DNA from: Acidobacteriota bacterium
GTDB taxonomy: Bacteria; Acidobacteriota; Terriglobia; Bryobacterales; Bryobacteraceae
DNA length: 64,000 bases
Direction of reading: 5' to 3'
Assembly (NCBI GenBank): GCA_017307505.1
Contig: JAFKEE010000054.1
Span: forward strand, 22,642 to 86,641
In this document: positions 1-8,795 of the stretch, piece by piece
Numbering within the stretch: position 1 is the first letter of the stretch
Layout of the letters: every line of letters begins with the position of its first letter
Notes under the pieces: generated by a model
The model's database searches: none
Told to the model about the DNA's origin: nothing
The model's input: the letters and a program-made list of their open reading frames with translations, nothing else
Program-made: the position numbers and the translations under genes

Positions 1-2024
1 TGCGTCATCAGGCCCTTCACCTGGACCTGGATCTGTCCTTCGATCTTGATCATCATGCCCTTGATGGTGACGCCCATCTGGTCCACCTTGATACTACTCT
101 GGCCGACCTTGAGTTCAATGGACTGCATGGCCTCGGTCTCGGCTTTTCCGAGGTCGAGCTTCGTGGTCTGATTGCCCATCTTCAATTGGGTCGACTGGTT
201 GCCCATCTCCAGGGTAGTCGACTGGTTGCCCTGCTTGATCGTCGTGGACTGGTCCGACTGGATGGTGATGGTCTGCTTGCCCACTTTGATGGTGAAGGTC
301 TGATCGCCCTGCTCGATCGTGATGGTCTCGTTGCCTTCCTTGATCGTCTTGGTTTCGTCGTTCTTGATGGTGGTGATGCGATCGTGGTCGACGTTGCGGG
401 TCTCGTCGTTTTCCACCTCGACGAGAAGGTCCTTTTCCGCGTGCATGTAGATCTGCTCGCTGCCCTTCTTGTCCTCGAAGCGGAATTCGTTGAAGTTCTC
501 AGTGCCGCCCTGTTTCGAACTGCGGCTCTTGATCCCGCTTTGTGTCTTGTTGTCGGGCAGCGTATAGGGCGGCATCTGGTCGGCGTTGTAGACACTGCCG
601 ACGATGATGGGCCGGTCCGGGTCGCCTTCCAGGAAGTCGACGATCACCTCCTGCCCGATGCGTGGGATGTGGATCATGCCCCACTGTTTGCCCGCCCAGA
701 GGGTGCCGACCCGCACCCAGCAGGAGCTGTTGGCGTCTTTCTGGCCTTCCCGATCCCAATGGAACTGGACCTTCACGCGGCCGTATTTGTCGGGGAAGAT
801 CTCCTCACCGGAAGGACCGACGACCACAGCCGTCTGGGTGCCCCGCACGGTGGGCTGGGGGGTCACCTGCGGTGGACGGTAGGGGACGGCCTGCGGCAGG
901 CAGGTGAAGGAATTCTCGTAGGTGAACGACTGCATGTTGCGCTCGGTGCCCATGGGGTGGCTGGCCGAGTGCTGAACCGAGGTCAACACATAAACGCCGT
1001 TGTCAGAGAAGTGTTTGTCCAGAGTGAACTTCGAGCCGGCGGCCAGGGTCTGGCAGTTGCTTCCGCCCTGGATGACGAGAGCATTCACCGCTTCCGACTG
1101 CATCCGAATCTCGGCGGTCCTGGTATTGTCGGTGAAGATCTTCTGGAGATTGGAGGCCTGTTCGCCGCCGGTCTTGGAGATGCCGTCGAAGCGCTTGGCG
1201 TAACCGCCCGGGTGGTCGTAGCGCTCGAGAACGGAGCCGCCGGAGATGTTGAGCTTGTGAGTTACGGTACCCGCCGTGGCAGACTCCATGATGGTCTTGA
1301 TCGCTTCGAGATTCTGGGCGGGAATCTCGAAGGTGTAGTCGCGGAGGGTGGTCTTGCCCGAACGGATCTCCTGCGATTTGGACCAGAGGTGGATGCGGCT
1401 CTCAGCCCGGGTGCCGCCGCGCAGTTCCTCATAGATGAGGGTGGTGGGTGCGGTGATGTCGGTGTGCTTGGCGGGCGAGTTGGCGACGATCATCTTGTGG
1501 TCGTCGGCGGTGTGCTTGAAGAAGTAGAAGATGCCTTCCTCCTCCATCAGCCGCGAAGCGAAGGCGAAGTCGGATTCGCGGTACTGAACGCAGTACTCGC
1601 GCGGCTCGAAGGTGCCGACCAACTGGAACTGCGCATCGGCGCCGAGGACTTCCCGGAGAATATCGGGGACGGACTTCTGCTGGAAGATCCGGCTGCGCTC
1701 CACGCGCGTCATCAGCCAGAACTTCGGCACGACCTCTAGGGAGAAGTAGGCGGTATCGAAGGTCCGGTGCCCCTGGGTGATGCGGGAAACGATGCCGTTG
1801 AAGTGACGCTCGCTGCCATCGCCCAGCACCATACTGAGTGTGATTTTCTGCCCCAGGAGCCGGTCAAACGCAAGATCCTCCACGGGCGAGACGTTGGCTT
1901 CGATCTCCATCCGGAAGAGGGAGGAGATGGCTTCGCTCATCTGGTAGGCTTCAGGAAGTAGGAAATCCTGCCCCAATGGGGTGGTGAGTTTCAGTGGCCA
2001 TTCGCCTTGAACGGATGATGGCAT
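1..2024 (-). CDS. vgrG: T6SS spike protein VgrG (TssI), 3' end beyond window
   Basis: Trimeric spike that caps the Hcp tube and carries effectors. The frame starts at an ATG at 2024 preceded by AAAGGAG and stays open to base 1, giving about 674 residues with the C-terminus cut off by the window. The N-terminal part begins MPSSVQGEWPLKLTTP and carries the gp27-like fold with segments such as FRMEIEA, HFNGIVSRI and YRESDFAFASRLMEEEGI, a strong VgrG signature. It continues into the gp5 OB-fold (GRVKVQFHWDREG, WVRVGTLWAG, IGQEVIVDFLEGDPDRPIIVG), then a beta-helix of short polar repeats (GNQSTT, GNQSTQ, GNQTTK). It is the last visible gene of the minus-strand T6SS operon, 54 bp after tssG. Any effector domain or effector gene lies outside the window. 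Confidence 0.95.
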   Translation of the reverse strand, partial: MPSSVQGEWPLKLTTPLGQDFLLPEAYQMSEAISSLFRMEIEANVSPVEDLAFDRLLGQKITLSMVLGDGSERHFNGIVSRITQGHRTFDTAYFSLEVVPKFWLMTRVERSRIFQQKSVPDILREVLGADAQFQLVGTFEPREYCVQYRESDFAFASRLMEEEGIFYFFKHTADDHKMIVANSPAKHTDITAPTTLIYEELRGGTRAESRIHLWSKSQEIRSGKTTLRDYTFEIPAQNLEAIKTIMESATAGTVTHKLNISGGSVLERYDHPGGYAKRFDGISKTGGEQASNLQKIFTDNTRTAEIRMQSEAVNALVIQGGSNCQTLAAGSKFTLDKHFSDNGVYVLTSVQHSASHPMGTERNMQSFTYENSFTCLPQAVPYRPPQVTPQPTVRGTQTAVVVGPSGEEIFPDKYGRVKVQFHWDREGQKDANSSCWVRVGTLWAGKQWGMIHIPRIGQEVIVDFLEGDPDRPIIVGSVYNADQMPPYTLPDNKTQSGIKSRSSKQGGTENFNEFRFEDKKGSEQIYMHAEKDLLVEVENDETRNVDHDRITTIKNDETKTIKEGNETITIEQGDQTFTIKVGKQTITIQSDQSTTIKQGNQSTTLEMGNQSTQLKMGNQTTKLDLGKAETEAMQSIELKVGQSSIKVDQMGVTIKGMMIKIEGQIQVQVKGLMT

Positions 2025-2078
2025 TTCCTTGCTCCTTTCGATCCTGTTGAACCGGTCCGGCCGAAGCCAGGTCCCAAA

Positions 2079-3122
2079 TTATACCGGGCGCAAAATCTCG
2101 AAGACCGCATCATCCGGATGCCGTTCGAACGGCTTGTTGTTCACCCATGTGGTCCAGCCGAGGCGGGGCCCCTTGCTGTCGGTTCCGCTGAGCTCGCAGG
2201 CCGGCACCTGCTCGCGGCGGAGCACCAATTGAACTTCGACGTCGCACTCCAGACCGGCAAAGAGGGTGATCCAGGACTTCAGGCGGCGGTACGAGTCGCC
2301 GCCGGGCAGAAAATCGTCGTAATGAGAGCGAGAGAGTGGTCCGATTTTCACACGGATCCGGGACTGGCGATCCCAGATTTCGTCGCCGACCACGGCGCCG
2401 CGGCCGAGGCGGCTGGAGTAGCCCTCCTCCCCCAGTTTGCACTGGGCGCCGGGAGAAACGGGATACCAGCCACCGACAAACTGCCCGACTTCGACGCGGG
2501 CTCCGAAATAGTCCCGAAGAATGCCTTCCAGGGCGGCGGCAGGGCGGGTCTGCATCATGAGCAGACCGGCGTAGAAAAGGAAAGCGGCGTCCGGGATCTC
2601 CTGCCGGTTGCGCATGCCACGCGTGCCGAGGCCAACGAGGCTCATCAGGCGGCTGGAGAACTGATCTTTGTCGGCCCGCTCGAACATGACGGGCGCGCGG
2701 TTCTTGCGCCAGGCCATGTAGAAGAGCGACAGGATGCGGTGGTGGAAGAGGTCCAGGAAATCCCGGAGAGTGGTGTCCTTGGCCCGCAGCCGTTCGGCGA
2801 GCATCTCGGTGTAGGCCGTGGGGAGGACGCCAACGGGCCCGGTCAGGCCGAAGAAATTGACGGTCATGCGCGGCGGTCCGGTCTCCTGCTTCTGCAGGGC
2901 CTGGATCTCGCTGGCCGGGAACTGGGTGGACGGGTGCACGGCCAGCCGGACCACTTCGGTGGAGGGGCTGCCGTAGCCGCCAACGGGCGCACGCTCGTCG
3001 AGAAAGCGTTCGAGGAGCCGCATGGCCTGAAAGAACTGGAAGCGGTACGGCTCTCTGTCGAGGAGGTCACTCAGTTTAGCGGGCGCTAGATCAGCACCCT
3101 CCTGCCGGTTCGTGGCGGCCAT
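2079..3122 (-). CDS. tssG: T6SS baseplate protein TssG
   Basis: Baseplate wedge subunit of 347 residues, close to the usual TssG length. The N-terminus has the family pattern of a short helix followed by EPYRFQFFQAMRLLERF, then RLAVHPSTQFPASEI and VNFFGLTGPVGVLPTAYTEML, the highly conserved TssG core. Its start overlaps the 3' end of tssF by 37 bp, which suggests translational coupling. In known systems TssG forms a TssE-TssF2-TssG wedge with its neighbours. The start at 3122 gives a typical TssG N-terminus, and no better start was seen. Confidence 0.95.
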   Translation of the reverse strand: MAATNRQEGADLAPAKLSDLLDREPYRFQFFQAMRLLERFLDERAPVGGYGSPSTEVVRLAVHPSTQFPASEIQALQKQETGPPRMTVNFFGLTGPVGVLPTAYTEMLAERLRAKDTTLRDFLDLFHHRILSLFYMAWRKNRAPVMFERADKDQFSSRLMSLVGLGTRGMRNRQEIPDAAFLFYAGLLMMQTRPAAALEGILRDYFGARVEVGQFVGGWYPVSPGAQCKLGEEGYSSRLGRGAVVGDEIWDRQSRIRVKIGPLSRSHYDDFLPGGDSYRRLKSWITLFAGLECDVEVQLVLRREQVPACELSGTDSKGPRLGWTTWVNNKPFERHPDDAVFEILRPV

Positions 3123-4927
3123 TCTTTGAGTACCTCCTTTCTCTGCTTGGTCCGGACCTCGAGCTGGGTGAAGCTGTTCAGAGAAACGTAGAGCCCGAGG
3201 AAGCGCTCAAGTACGGCGGCGAACAGGAAGACGCCCTCGCCGACGAACTGCTCCTCGTCGAAATCCATCGAGATGTGGGTGCCGCGGGCGAACGAGGTTC
3301 CATCGTCGTAGACGACGGGCGCGAATTCACGCCGGGAGCGGAGTCCGGTGAGTCCTTCGATCTGCTTCTCGCCGTAGGAGGTTTCAGCGAAGTTGTAGAG
3401 ACGCAGCATCTCGCGGAACGCGTCGCCGCCTTCTTCCACCAGCGAGAGATAGTTGAGCGAGAACATCGAGATCATGCGCCAGAAGAGATTCTTCCGCTGG
3501 GGCGCGCGCACGGTAGTGGTGGGCTTGCGCAAGGCGACGATGCGGTTGACGGGCGCGGCTGCATCCAGAGTGAAATCGCCGGACTCATTCCCGAAGGGCA
3601 GGCTGCCGGGCAGGTCGCGATTCGAACAGATAGTGCGGACGTTCAGCACGTCGGCCTTGGGCCGGGTGTGCTTGCCGGCGGCGTTGGAAATCGAGAGGTA
3701 GATCTCGGTCCCATTGTCGTTGCGCAGGGTAGCGGGTCCGCGGCGCGTATACCAGAAGACCTGATTGGCGCTCTTGGCGTCGGCGTGGCGGAAGGAGTAG
3801 AGCGGTTCGAGAACCGTCACCTCCTCGGAGTCAGGATTGACGCTGGCCACTTCCTCGACGGAGAAGATCTCCAGGGCGGTGCGGCGGTTCACATCGGGAA
3901 TGACGTGGTACTCGTAGCGGGTGTGGTCGAGGAGGATCGGCTCGGCGGTATGGGGAAACAGGTTGATGATGGGCGTGCAGTTGAGGCGGAAGGTCTTCGC
4001 ATTGACGCCCACTTCCAGCGCCTGGCGGCGGTCTGAGCGTTCGAAAGGAGAGATGACAAATGCAATTTCGACGCTGTTCTGGAAGCCGCCCTGACAGACG
4101 GCGTCCAGTCCGCTGAGTTCAAAAAACAGGAATTTCTGCGGAAAGGCGAAGTATTCCTGAATGATCTGGTAGCCGGCGAACGACCGGCGGGGATACGGCA
4201 GGACGGCTTCGTCTTCTTCAAACCCCATGGGGCGCAGAGCGTCCGGGGAGAGGATCAGCGGCTTGACGGTGGACTTCGCGGCGGGATCGCGCACGATGAT
4301 CTGGACGCAATTGTTCGAGAGGACCTCGTAGAGCGTGTGCATCGTGCTGCTCTCGCCGTCGAGGTAGAAGCGGAGGCGATCTAGCGCCAGTTTGCCGAAG
4401 GTGAGGTCGCCCTGGCAGCGGAGGACGAGACGGATGACTCCGGCGGCGCCAGACATTTCGCCGATGCTGCGGACGCGGTCCTGGGTGCGCCAGTCGGCCG
4501 CGGCCACTTCCACGGGCCAGAATGTGAGGTCGTAGCTGGTTCTGAACTTGCAGGGGGCGCCGCCGACGGGACGGGAGGAGAGGACGGCTCCGCGTTCGAT
4601 GGTGAATCCGCTTTCGGGCTTGACCTGTTCCGAGTCGACGTGGAATTCGGCGATCGACATGGAGGGCAGAGGGCGCAGGTAGTGCGGGAACAGGATGTTC
4701 AGCAGCGCCTCAGTGATTTCAGGAAACTCGTCGTCGATCTTCAGGCGGACACGGGCGGCGAGAAACGCGAAGCCTTCCAGCAGGCGTTCGACGTGCGGGT
4801 CCTCGCATTTGTTGGGTTCAAGAACCAGGCGCGAGGCGATTTTCGGATAGCGTTCAGCAAACTCGGCGCCCATTCGGCGCAGGAAGCTGAGCTCTTTTTC
4901 GTAGTACTGGAGAAGGTCGTCCCGCAT
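3086..4927 (-). CDS. tssF: T6SS baseplate protein TssF
   Basis: Baseplate wedge subunit of 613 residues, normal length for TssF. The opening MRDDLLQYYEKELSFLRRMG is the family hallmark, followed by FAERYPKIASRL, DPHVERLLEGFAFLAARV and FPHYLRPLPSMS, all conserved in TssF. It lies between tssE, whose stop is 4 bp upstream, and tssG, with which it overlaps. The gap-free order tssE-tssF-tssG fits co-translation of the wedge subunits. Nothing looks broken. Confidence 0.96.
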   Translation of the reverse strand: MRDDLLQYYEKELSFLRRMGAEFAERYPKIASRLVLEPNKCEDPHVERLLEGFAFLAARVRLKIDDEFPEITEALLNILFPHYLRPLPSMSIAEFHVDSEQVKPESGFTIERGAVLSSRPVGGAPCKFRTSYDLTFWPVEVAAADWRTQDRVRSIGEMSGAAGVIRLVLRCQGDLTFGKLALDRLRFYLDGESSTMHTLYEVLSNNCVQIIVRDPAAKSTVKPLILSPDALRPMGFEEDEAVLPYPRRSFAGYQIIQEYFAFPQKFLFFELSGLDAVCQGGFQNSVEIAFVISPFERSDRRQALEVGVNAKTFRLNCTPIINLFPHTAEPILLDHTRYEYHVIPDVNRRTALEIFSVEEVASVNPDSEEVTVLEPLYSFRHADAKSANQVFWYTRRGPATLRNDNGTEIYLSISNAAGKHTRPKADVLNVRTICSNRDLPGSLPFGNESGDFTLDAAAPVNRIVALRKPTTTVRAPQRKNLFWRMISMFSLNYLSLVEEGGDAFREMLRLYNFAETSYGEKQIEGLTGLRSRREFAPVVYDDGTSFARGTHISMDFDEEQFVGEGVFLFAAVLERFLGLYVSLNSFTQLEVRTKQRKEVLKEWPPRTGRRVLI

Positions 4928-4931
4928 GGAG

Positions 4932-5417
4932 TCAAGCCTTCACTTGATACTCGCCGCGGGTGAGGTCCAGGTAAGTATCGAAGGAGATAGCCTCCGGCGC
5001 GGGATCGATCATGAGCATCGCGTCGATGGTGAAGTGCAGGTTTCGATCCTGCTTGTAGAGCGGCTCCTGGGAGGTGACCCGCACCTGTTTGAGCCTTGGC
5101 TCAAAGAATTCGACCGCCGTTTCAATGGCGCGCAGCAGGTTTTTCTCATCTTCGGCTGAGTGCAGGCGGATGGAGGTCATGTCCATCAGGCCGAAGTGGT
5201 AGAGCGAGTGGCGCAGTTCGACCATCGACTTCGGCGCCTCCTCTTCGGTCTTGCGGGTATTGAAGACCCACTCGAGGTCGCGTTTGATGGATTCCTTGAG
5301 GCTGCGGATGGCCTGGGCACGGGAAGGCAGAACTTCGACTTTGACCCACGGCTCGAGGTCGATCAACCGGTCGAGCAGGGGTTGTTGCAGTGTCTGTTCC
5401 GGAATATGCGAAGCCAT
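4932..5417 (-). CDS. tssE: T6SS baseplate protein TssE (gp25-like)
   Basis: 161-residue gp25/gpW-type wedge subunit that starts sheath polymerisation. Visible features are PLLDRLIDLEP near the N-terminus, a central helix-rich part ending in LRHSLYHFGLMDM, and the FEPRLKQVRV stretch typical of the gp25 fold, ending with a beta-strand region (LHFTIDAMLMID). It starts 4 bp after the tssA stop. Length and motif order match the family, and an EPR-type motif is recognisable as FEPRL. Confidence 0.93.
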   Translation of the reverse strand: MASHIPEQTLQQPLLDRLIDLEPWVKVEVLPSRAQAIRSLKESIKRDLEWVFNTRKTEEEAPKSMVELRHSLYHFGLMDMTSIRLHSAEDEKNLLRAIETAVEFFEPRLKQVRVTSQEPLYKQDRNLHFTIDAMLMIDPAPEAISFDTYLDLTRGEYQVKA

Positions 5418-5420
5418 AGA

Positions 5421-7313
5421 CTACTCTTGATAGTTTAGAGCCTGCACGGGGTCAAGGCGGCAGATGCGGTCATACAGCTCCGCTCTCTGCGTCTGATCGC
5501 CACCGACGGCGTCCATGCACTGCATCAGCAGGACGAGCGGGTGCGCCAGAACCTCGCCTGATTCCCAGTCTTCCAGTTGCCGGCGGTCGATTTCCGCGGC
5601 GAGTTCGCGCAGCAGGGGATACGCGATTTTCTGTTTCTGCGCGGCCACAAACAGGTGGGCCAGCTGCATGCGGCGCTTGTAGCGGCCGCGTCCGGTCCGT
5701 TCCCGGGAAAGGGCTTCGGTGACGGTCTGGATCGCCTCGTCCAGACGGCCGGAGCGGGCCGCGGCCAGGGCTTTGTCGAACGCGTCCTTCTCTTCGCTGG
5801 AGACCTCCTCCTCCATCGATGGCGGCTCGGCGTCGAGGACCACGGGGGCGGGCGGGGGCGGCGGTGGAGGGGGTGCGGCGGCCTGCGGAGCCTCATAGGA
5901 CGACGGCGCGGGTTGGCCCTCGCCACCTTCGGTGGGGAGGAGGACCTCCTCGGTGATCCACTTCATGGTGTCGGGATTCGCCGTGGGCGTATCGTCCAAC
6001 AGGGTCATGGTGAGCAGTTTGGGCAGGTCGGTCAGCAGGCCGCGGGTTTCGGTCCGGACCGCGTCGGCGACAAACTTGAACCAGTCGCCTTTGTTCTCCA
6101 GGGCTCGAACCGTATAGCGCTGGATGTCCAGCCAGCCACGGCCGCAGGGCAGTTCCATCGCCCTTTCCGTAGTTTCCAGGACACCGTCCCAGTTGGACGC
6201 GAGGTAGCGTTCCTTCAGCTCGGCCCGGATCTCGGCCGGCGGCGCCACCAGCATGGAGGCGTCAATTTCGGGTCCGTTGTAGCGAAGCTCGCCGAAGCGA
6301 TAGCCGCGCAGCATGAGGAAGGGTCCGATGGCGTAGACGTCTTTTTTGCGCAGGAAGCGGGCCACGGCGGCCAGACGGATTGCGGCGTCCTCCACGTCGG
6401 AAGGATCGATGCCGCCGCCTGTCGAAGGCGCGGGGGCGGCAACAGGCGCGGCGGCAGCCACTGGAGCAGCGGCGGCCACGGGCGCGGCTTCCACCACGGG
6501 CGCAGGCGGGGGCGGCGGTGGCGCTTCCACCACGGGGGCGGCGACGGGCGTGGGTCCGCCCTTCTTGGCCACGCAGGTTTTGACGAACTGAACAATCTCT
6601 TCCAGCGCGGTGCGCGATTTGATGAAGCTGGGGGAGTACTCGCCGAACTTTTCGTCGCAGATTTCGATGAGGGTGGCCAGCGATTCGAGCCCCTCATCGA
6701 TGTCCTTCTGGATGTTCTCGAGAAAAGCCTTGGGCGTGCCGTCGATGGCGGCATCGAACTCTTCGGCGGTCAGCTTGCCATCGGCGACCAGTTTCTGCCG
6801 GGTTTTCTTCTTCTCCTCGCTGTTGGCGTCTTTTTCGTAGCCGAGGGTACGCGATTCCTTGTAGTGGACCCAGGTCAGCTTATTGGAGGTGATGGGGAGC
6901 CCGCGCAGGGGCTCTTCGAGTTTGCTGCCCAGCCATTCCAGCGGAGCCGAGCGGGTTTCGGTATCACCGTCTTCCAGCTCCGGGTGGATGGTATCCCAGA
7001 ACTGATCCAGCAGGTCGTGGAGCAACTGGAAGCACGGGGCCAGCATCCCATAGCCGTCCCTGCGGATGTGGGAATCCACCAGCCAGACGGCGAGTTGGAG
7101 GTCCTTGCCACGCTTGGCAATGGCTTCTCCGGCGAGTTTGATGGCCTGGCTGTGGTCGGCGACCTTGAGGGCGGTCTTCCATTCGCCCTGGGGCGCGTCG
7201 ATATCTTCGCGCCGAGCTTCCTTAACCTTATCGGTGACCGGATCGTACCGCAGAGATACGCCGCTGGGGTTGCTGCCGGCAATCGGCGTTAACAGATCAT
7301 CGCGAAGAGGCAT
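5421..7313 (-). CDS. tssA: T6SS protein TssA with ImpA N-terminal domain and Pro/Ala-rich linkers
   Basis: Cap or baseplate-priming protein of 630 residues. Residues 1 to about 150 form an ImpA_N domain (LTPIAGSNPSGVSLRYDP, LAVWLVDSHIRRDG, LLDQFWDTIHPE). Residues near 250-300 are a Pro/Ala/Val-rich low-complexity linker with repeated APVAAAA units. A second globular part follows (VEDAAIRLAAVARFLRKKDVYAIGPFLMLRGYR), then another proline-rich linker and a C-terminal helical region. The two linkers make it longer than many TssA proteins, and their composition resembles the GEFTR-repeat protein at 22451-24688. It is followed 4 bp later by tssE and preceded by tagJ. Confidence 0.92.
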   Translation of the reverse strand: MPLRDDLLTPIAGSNPSGVSLRYDPVTDKVKEARREDIDAPQGEWKTALKVADHSQAIKLAGEAIAKRGKDLQLAVWLVDSHIRRDGYGMLAPCFQLLHDLLDQFWDTIHPELEDGDTETRSAPLEWLGSKLEEPLRGLPITSNKLTWVHYKESRTLGYEKDANSEEKKKTRQKLVADGKLTAEEFDAAIDGTPKAFLENIQKDIDEGLESLATLIEICDEKFGEYSPSFIKSRTALEEIVQFVKTCVAKKGGPTPVAAPVVEAPPPPPPAPVVEAAPVAAAAPVAAAAPVAAPAPSTGGGIDPSDVEDAAIRLAAVARFLRKKDVYAIGPFLMLRGYRFGELRYNGPEIDASMLVAPPAEIRAELKERYLASNWDGVLETTERAMELPCGRGWLDIQRYTVRALENKGDWFKFVADAVRTETRGLLTDLPKLLTMTLLDDTPTANPDTMKWITEEVLLPTEGGEGQPAPSSYEAPQAAAPPPPPPPPAPVVLDAEPPSMEEEVSSEEKDAFDKALAAARSGRLDEAIQTVTEALSRERTGRGRYKRRMQLAHLFVAAQKQKIAYPLLRELAAEIDRRQLEDWESGEVLAHPLVLLMQCMDAVGGDQTQRAELYDRICRLDPVQALNYQE

Positions 7314-7319
7314 TCTGAA

Positions 7320-8072
7320 TTATTGCGCTGAAACCGCTCCGGCCTCGGTGGAGGCCTCTGTGGGCGCGCAAATCTGCAGTTCCCGAATCTCCAGGAAGGG
7401 GACGACTTCTTCGCCGTCCAGCACGAGCAATTTCTGGCCGAAGGGGATAGACCCTTCGTCGGTGTCCTGCCAATCGGTGGCGCGGCCCATTTTGACACTG
7501 TCGTCCGCATGCTGCCAGGACAGGGGATAGATGGCCGGCATCAACACTTCGCCGAACTTCTGGTCAGAGAACTGGGCATTGGTGTCGATGAGCGCGGAGG
7601 ACCAGATGAGGTCGCGCAGGAACCGGGGCTGTTCCATCTTGATGGAGACGACATACTCCATCGGCAGCCAGACATACTCACCGGCGAGAAAGACCTCAAA
7701 GCGGGCGCCGATTCGCGGGTCGGCGTCCTCAATGGAAGTGAAGGGGCGGCCATTGAGGGTGCCCGAGAGGGCTTTCGCGCCAGTTTTGCCCGTCGAGTCC
7801 GGATAGTTGCGCTTCTGGAAGGCGTTCTGCCTCTCGCGTTCCGCCACGAGGGCGGAGCGATAGACGATGGCGCCGACTTCGGCATCCGGACTGGCGGAGG
7901 AGAGCAGAGCCAGGTGTTTGGATGCCCGTTCGTACTCTCCCGCCAAACACAACAGTTCGAAGAGGAAGGTGCGGCGACGGAGGTCGGCCGGGTTGTCCCG
8001 GATCTCGCTCCCCAGCGCCTGAATGGCTTCTTTCAGCTTGCCTTCGCGATAAAGCTCAGCGGCTCCCACCAC
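7320..8072 (-). CDS. tagJ: T6SS accessory protein TagJ/ImpE
   Basis: 250-residue ImpE/SciE/TagJ family protein. The N-terminal third is a TPR-like helical part (AAELYREGKLKEAIQALGSEIRDNP, then LRRRTFLFELLCLAGEYERA) and the rest is the ImpE domain (WLPMEYVVSIKMEQPRFLRD, then VLMPAIYPLSWQHADD). In other bacteria TagJ binds the TssB sheath subunit and modulates ClpV-dependent recycling. No clpV was found in this window, so its partner here is unknown. It lies 40 bp after hcp and 6 bp before tssA. The frame could start slightly downstream; 8072 is the longest reasonable start. Confidence 0.9.
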   Translation of the reverse strand: MVGAAELYREGKLKEAIQALGSEIRDNPADLRRRTFLFELLCLAGEYERASKHLALLSSASPDAEVGAIVYRSALVAERERQNAFQKRNYPDSTGKTGAKALSGTLNGRPFTSIEDADPRIGARFEVFLAGEYVWLPMEYVVSIKMEQPRFLRDLIWSSALIDTNAQFSDQKFGEVLMPAIYPLSWQHADDSVKMGRATDWQDTDEGSIPFGQKLLVLDGEEVVPFLEIRELQICAPTEASTEAGAVSAQ

Positions 8073-8111
8073 ACACCTCCCTGCTCCCTTGAACGAACTA
8101 CAGCGAACCAG

Positions 8112-8618
8112 TTAGGACTGAACGTTGGCGCGAAGGTCCCAAGTAGCGGTCTTCTTGGTGCCTTCCTCGCCCTTGGCCAACTGCGGCAGGTACTCGATGG
8201 CGACCTTACCGAAAGCGAACGAGACCGATTCGGTGGGCGTGTCATCGCCGCCAGAGGAACCACTCCACTGGATGCTCTCCACGAACACTTCTTCGAAATC
8301 GTACTTCAAGTACTCGATCGCCGTACCACCGGCTTTGCGCAGAACGACATGCGCATTGGTGAAGTGCTGGCCCTTGCAGCAGTTGGTGAACATGGCGGCC
8401 GACGAGGCGTCGGTCTTCTTCATCACATTGAAAGAAGAGATGCTCACCTTGCCGGCGCCGGCGCCACCGGAGGCCGAACCGATCGTGGTCGGATTGCTGG
8501 CGCCCCAGGAAAAGCTATAAATTTCAAAAGCTTTCTTATCCTTATAGGTCTTGTCCTGAGTTTCACCCTCGGCCGTGGGATCGCCCCCCTCGAGCCACAT
8601 AAATGCGTCATACGCCAT
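8112..8618 (-). CDS. hcp: T6SS tube protein Hcp (TssD)
   Basis: 168-residue Hcp, the hexameric ring subunit of the inner tube. The N-terminus MAYDAFMWLEGGDPTAEGET and the core FEIYSFSWGASNP, VSISSFNVMKKTDASS and TNAHVVLRKAGG match the Hcp1 family well. The end of the protein has the usual beta-strand pattern (VSFAFGKVAIEYLPQ). A ribosome site AAGGAG lies about 9 bases before the ATG. A strong hairpin at 8754-8786 separates it from tssBC, which could help give Hcp its own, higher expression. No C-terminal effector extension is present. Confidence 0.96.
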   Translation of the reverse strand: MAYDAFMWLEGGDPTAEGETQDKTYKDKKAFEIYSFSWGASNPTTIGSASGGAGAGKVSISSFNVMKKTDASSAAMFTNCCKGQHFTNAHVVLRKAGGTAIEYLKYDFEEVFVESIQWSGSSGGDDTPTESVSFAFGKVAIEYLPQLAKGEEGTKKTATWDLRANVQS

Positions 8619-8753
8619 AGTTACTCGCTCCTTTGTCGATCAGATACAGATACACACACCCAGAATGGCTGGCCGCTTGATTCGGACGAATCATCCACCC
8701 GACCTGGAGCGCCAGCCAAAATCGACTCCGGGCCGATTCCAAAGTTCGATTGA

Positions 8754-8786
8754 GACCCGGATCATCCGGAAGGATGGATCCGGGTC
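8754..8786 (-). terminator. Stem-loop between tssC and hcp
   Basis: Perfect 10-bp arms GACCCGGATC and GATCCGGGTC, extended by an inner ATCC/GGAT pairing around a GGAA loop with one bulged G. It starts about 10 bp after the tssC stop. There is no T-run after it on the minus strand, so it is better read as an attenuator or mRNA-stabilising/processing structure than a full terminator. The stretch 8619-8795 holds no other feature apart from the hcp ribosome site. Confidence 0.6.
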
Positions 8787-8795
8787 ACAAAGCCG

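Noticed and set aside
186..1739. Long plus-strand open frame of over 500 codons opposite vgrG
   Set aside because: It is the antisense of the vgrG frame in GC-rich DNA; its translation has no domain-like pattern, while the minus strand gives a textbook VgrG.
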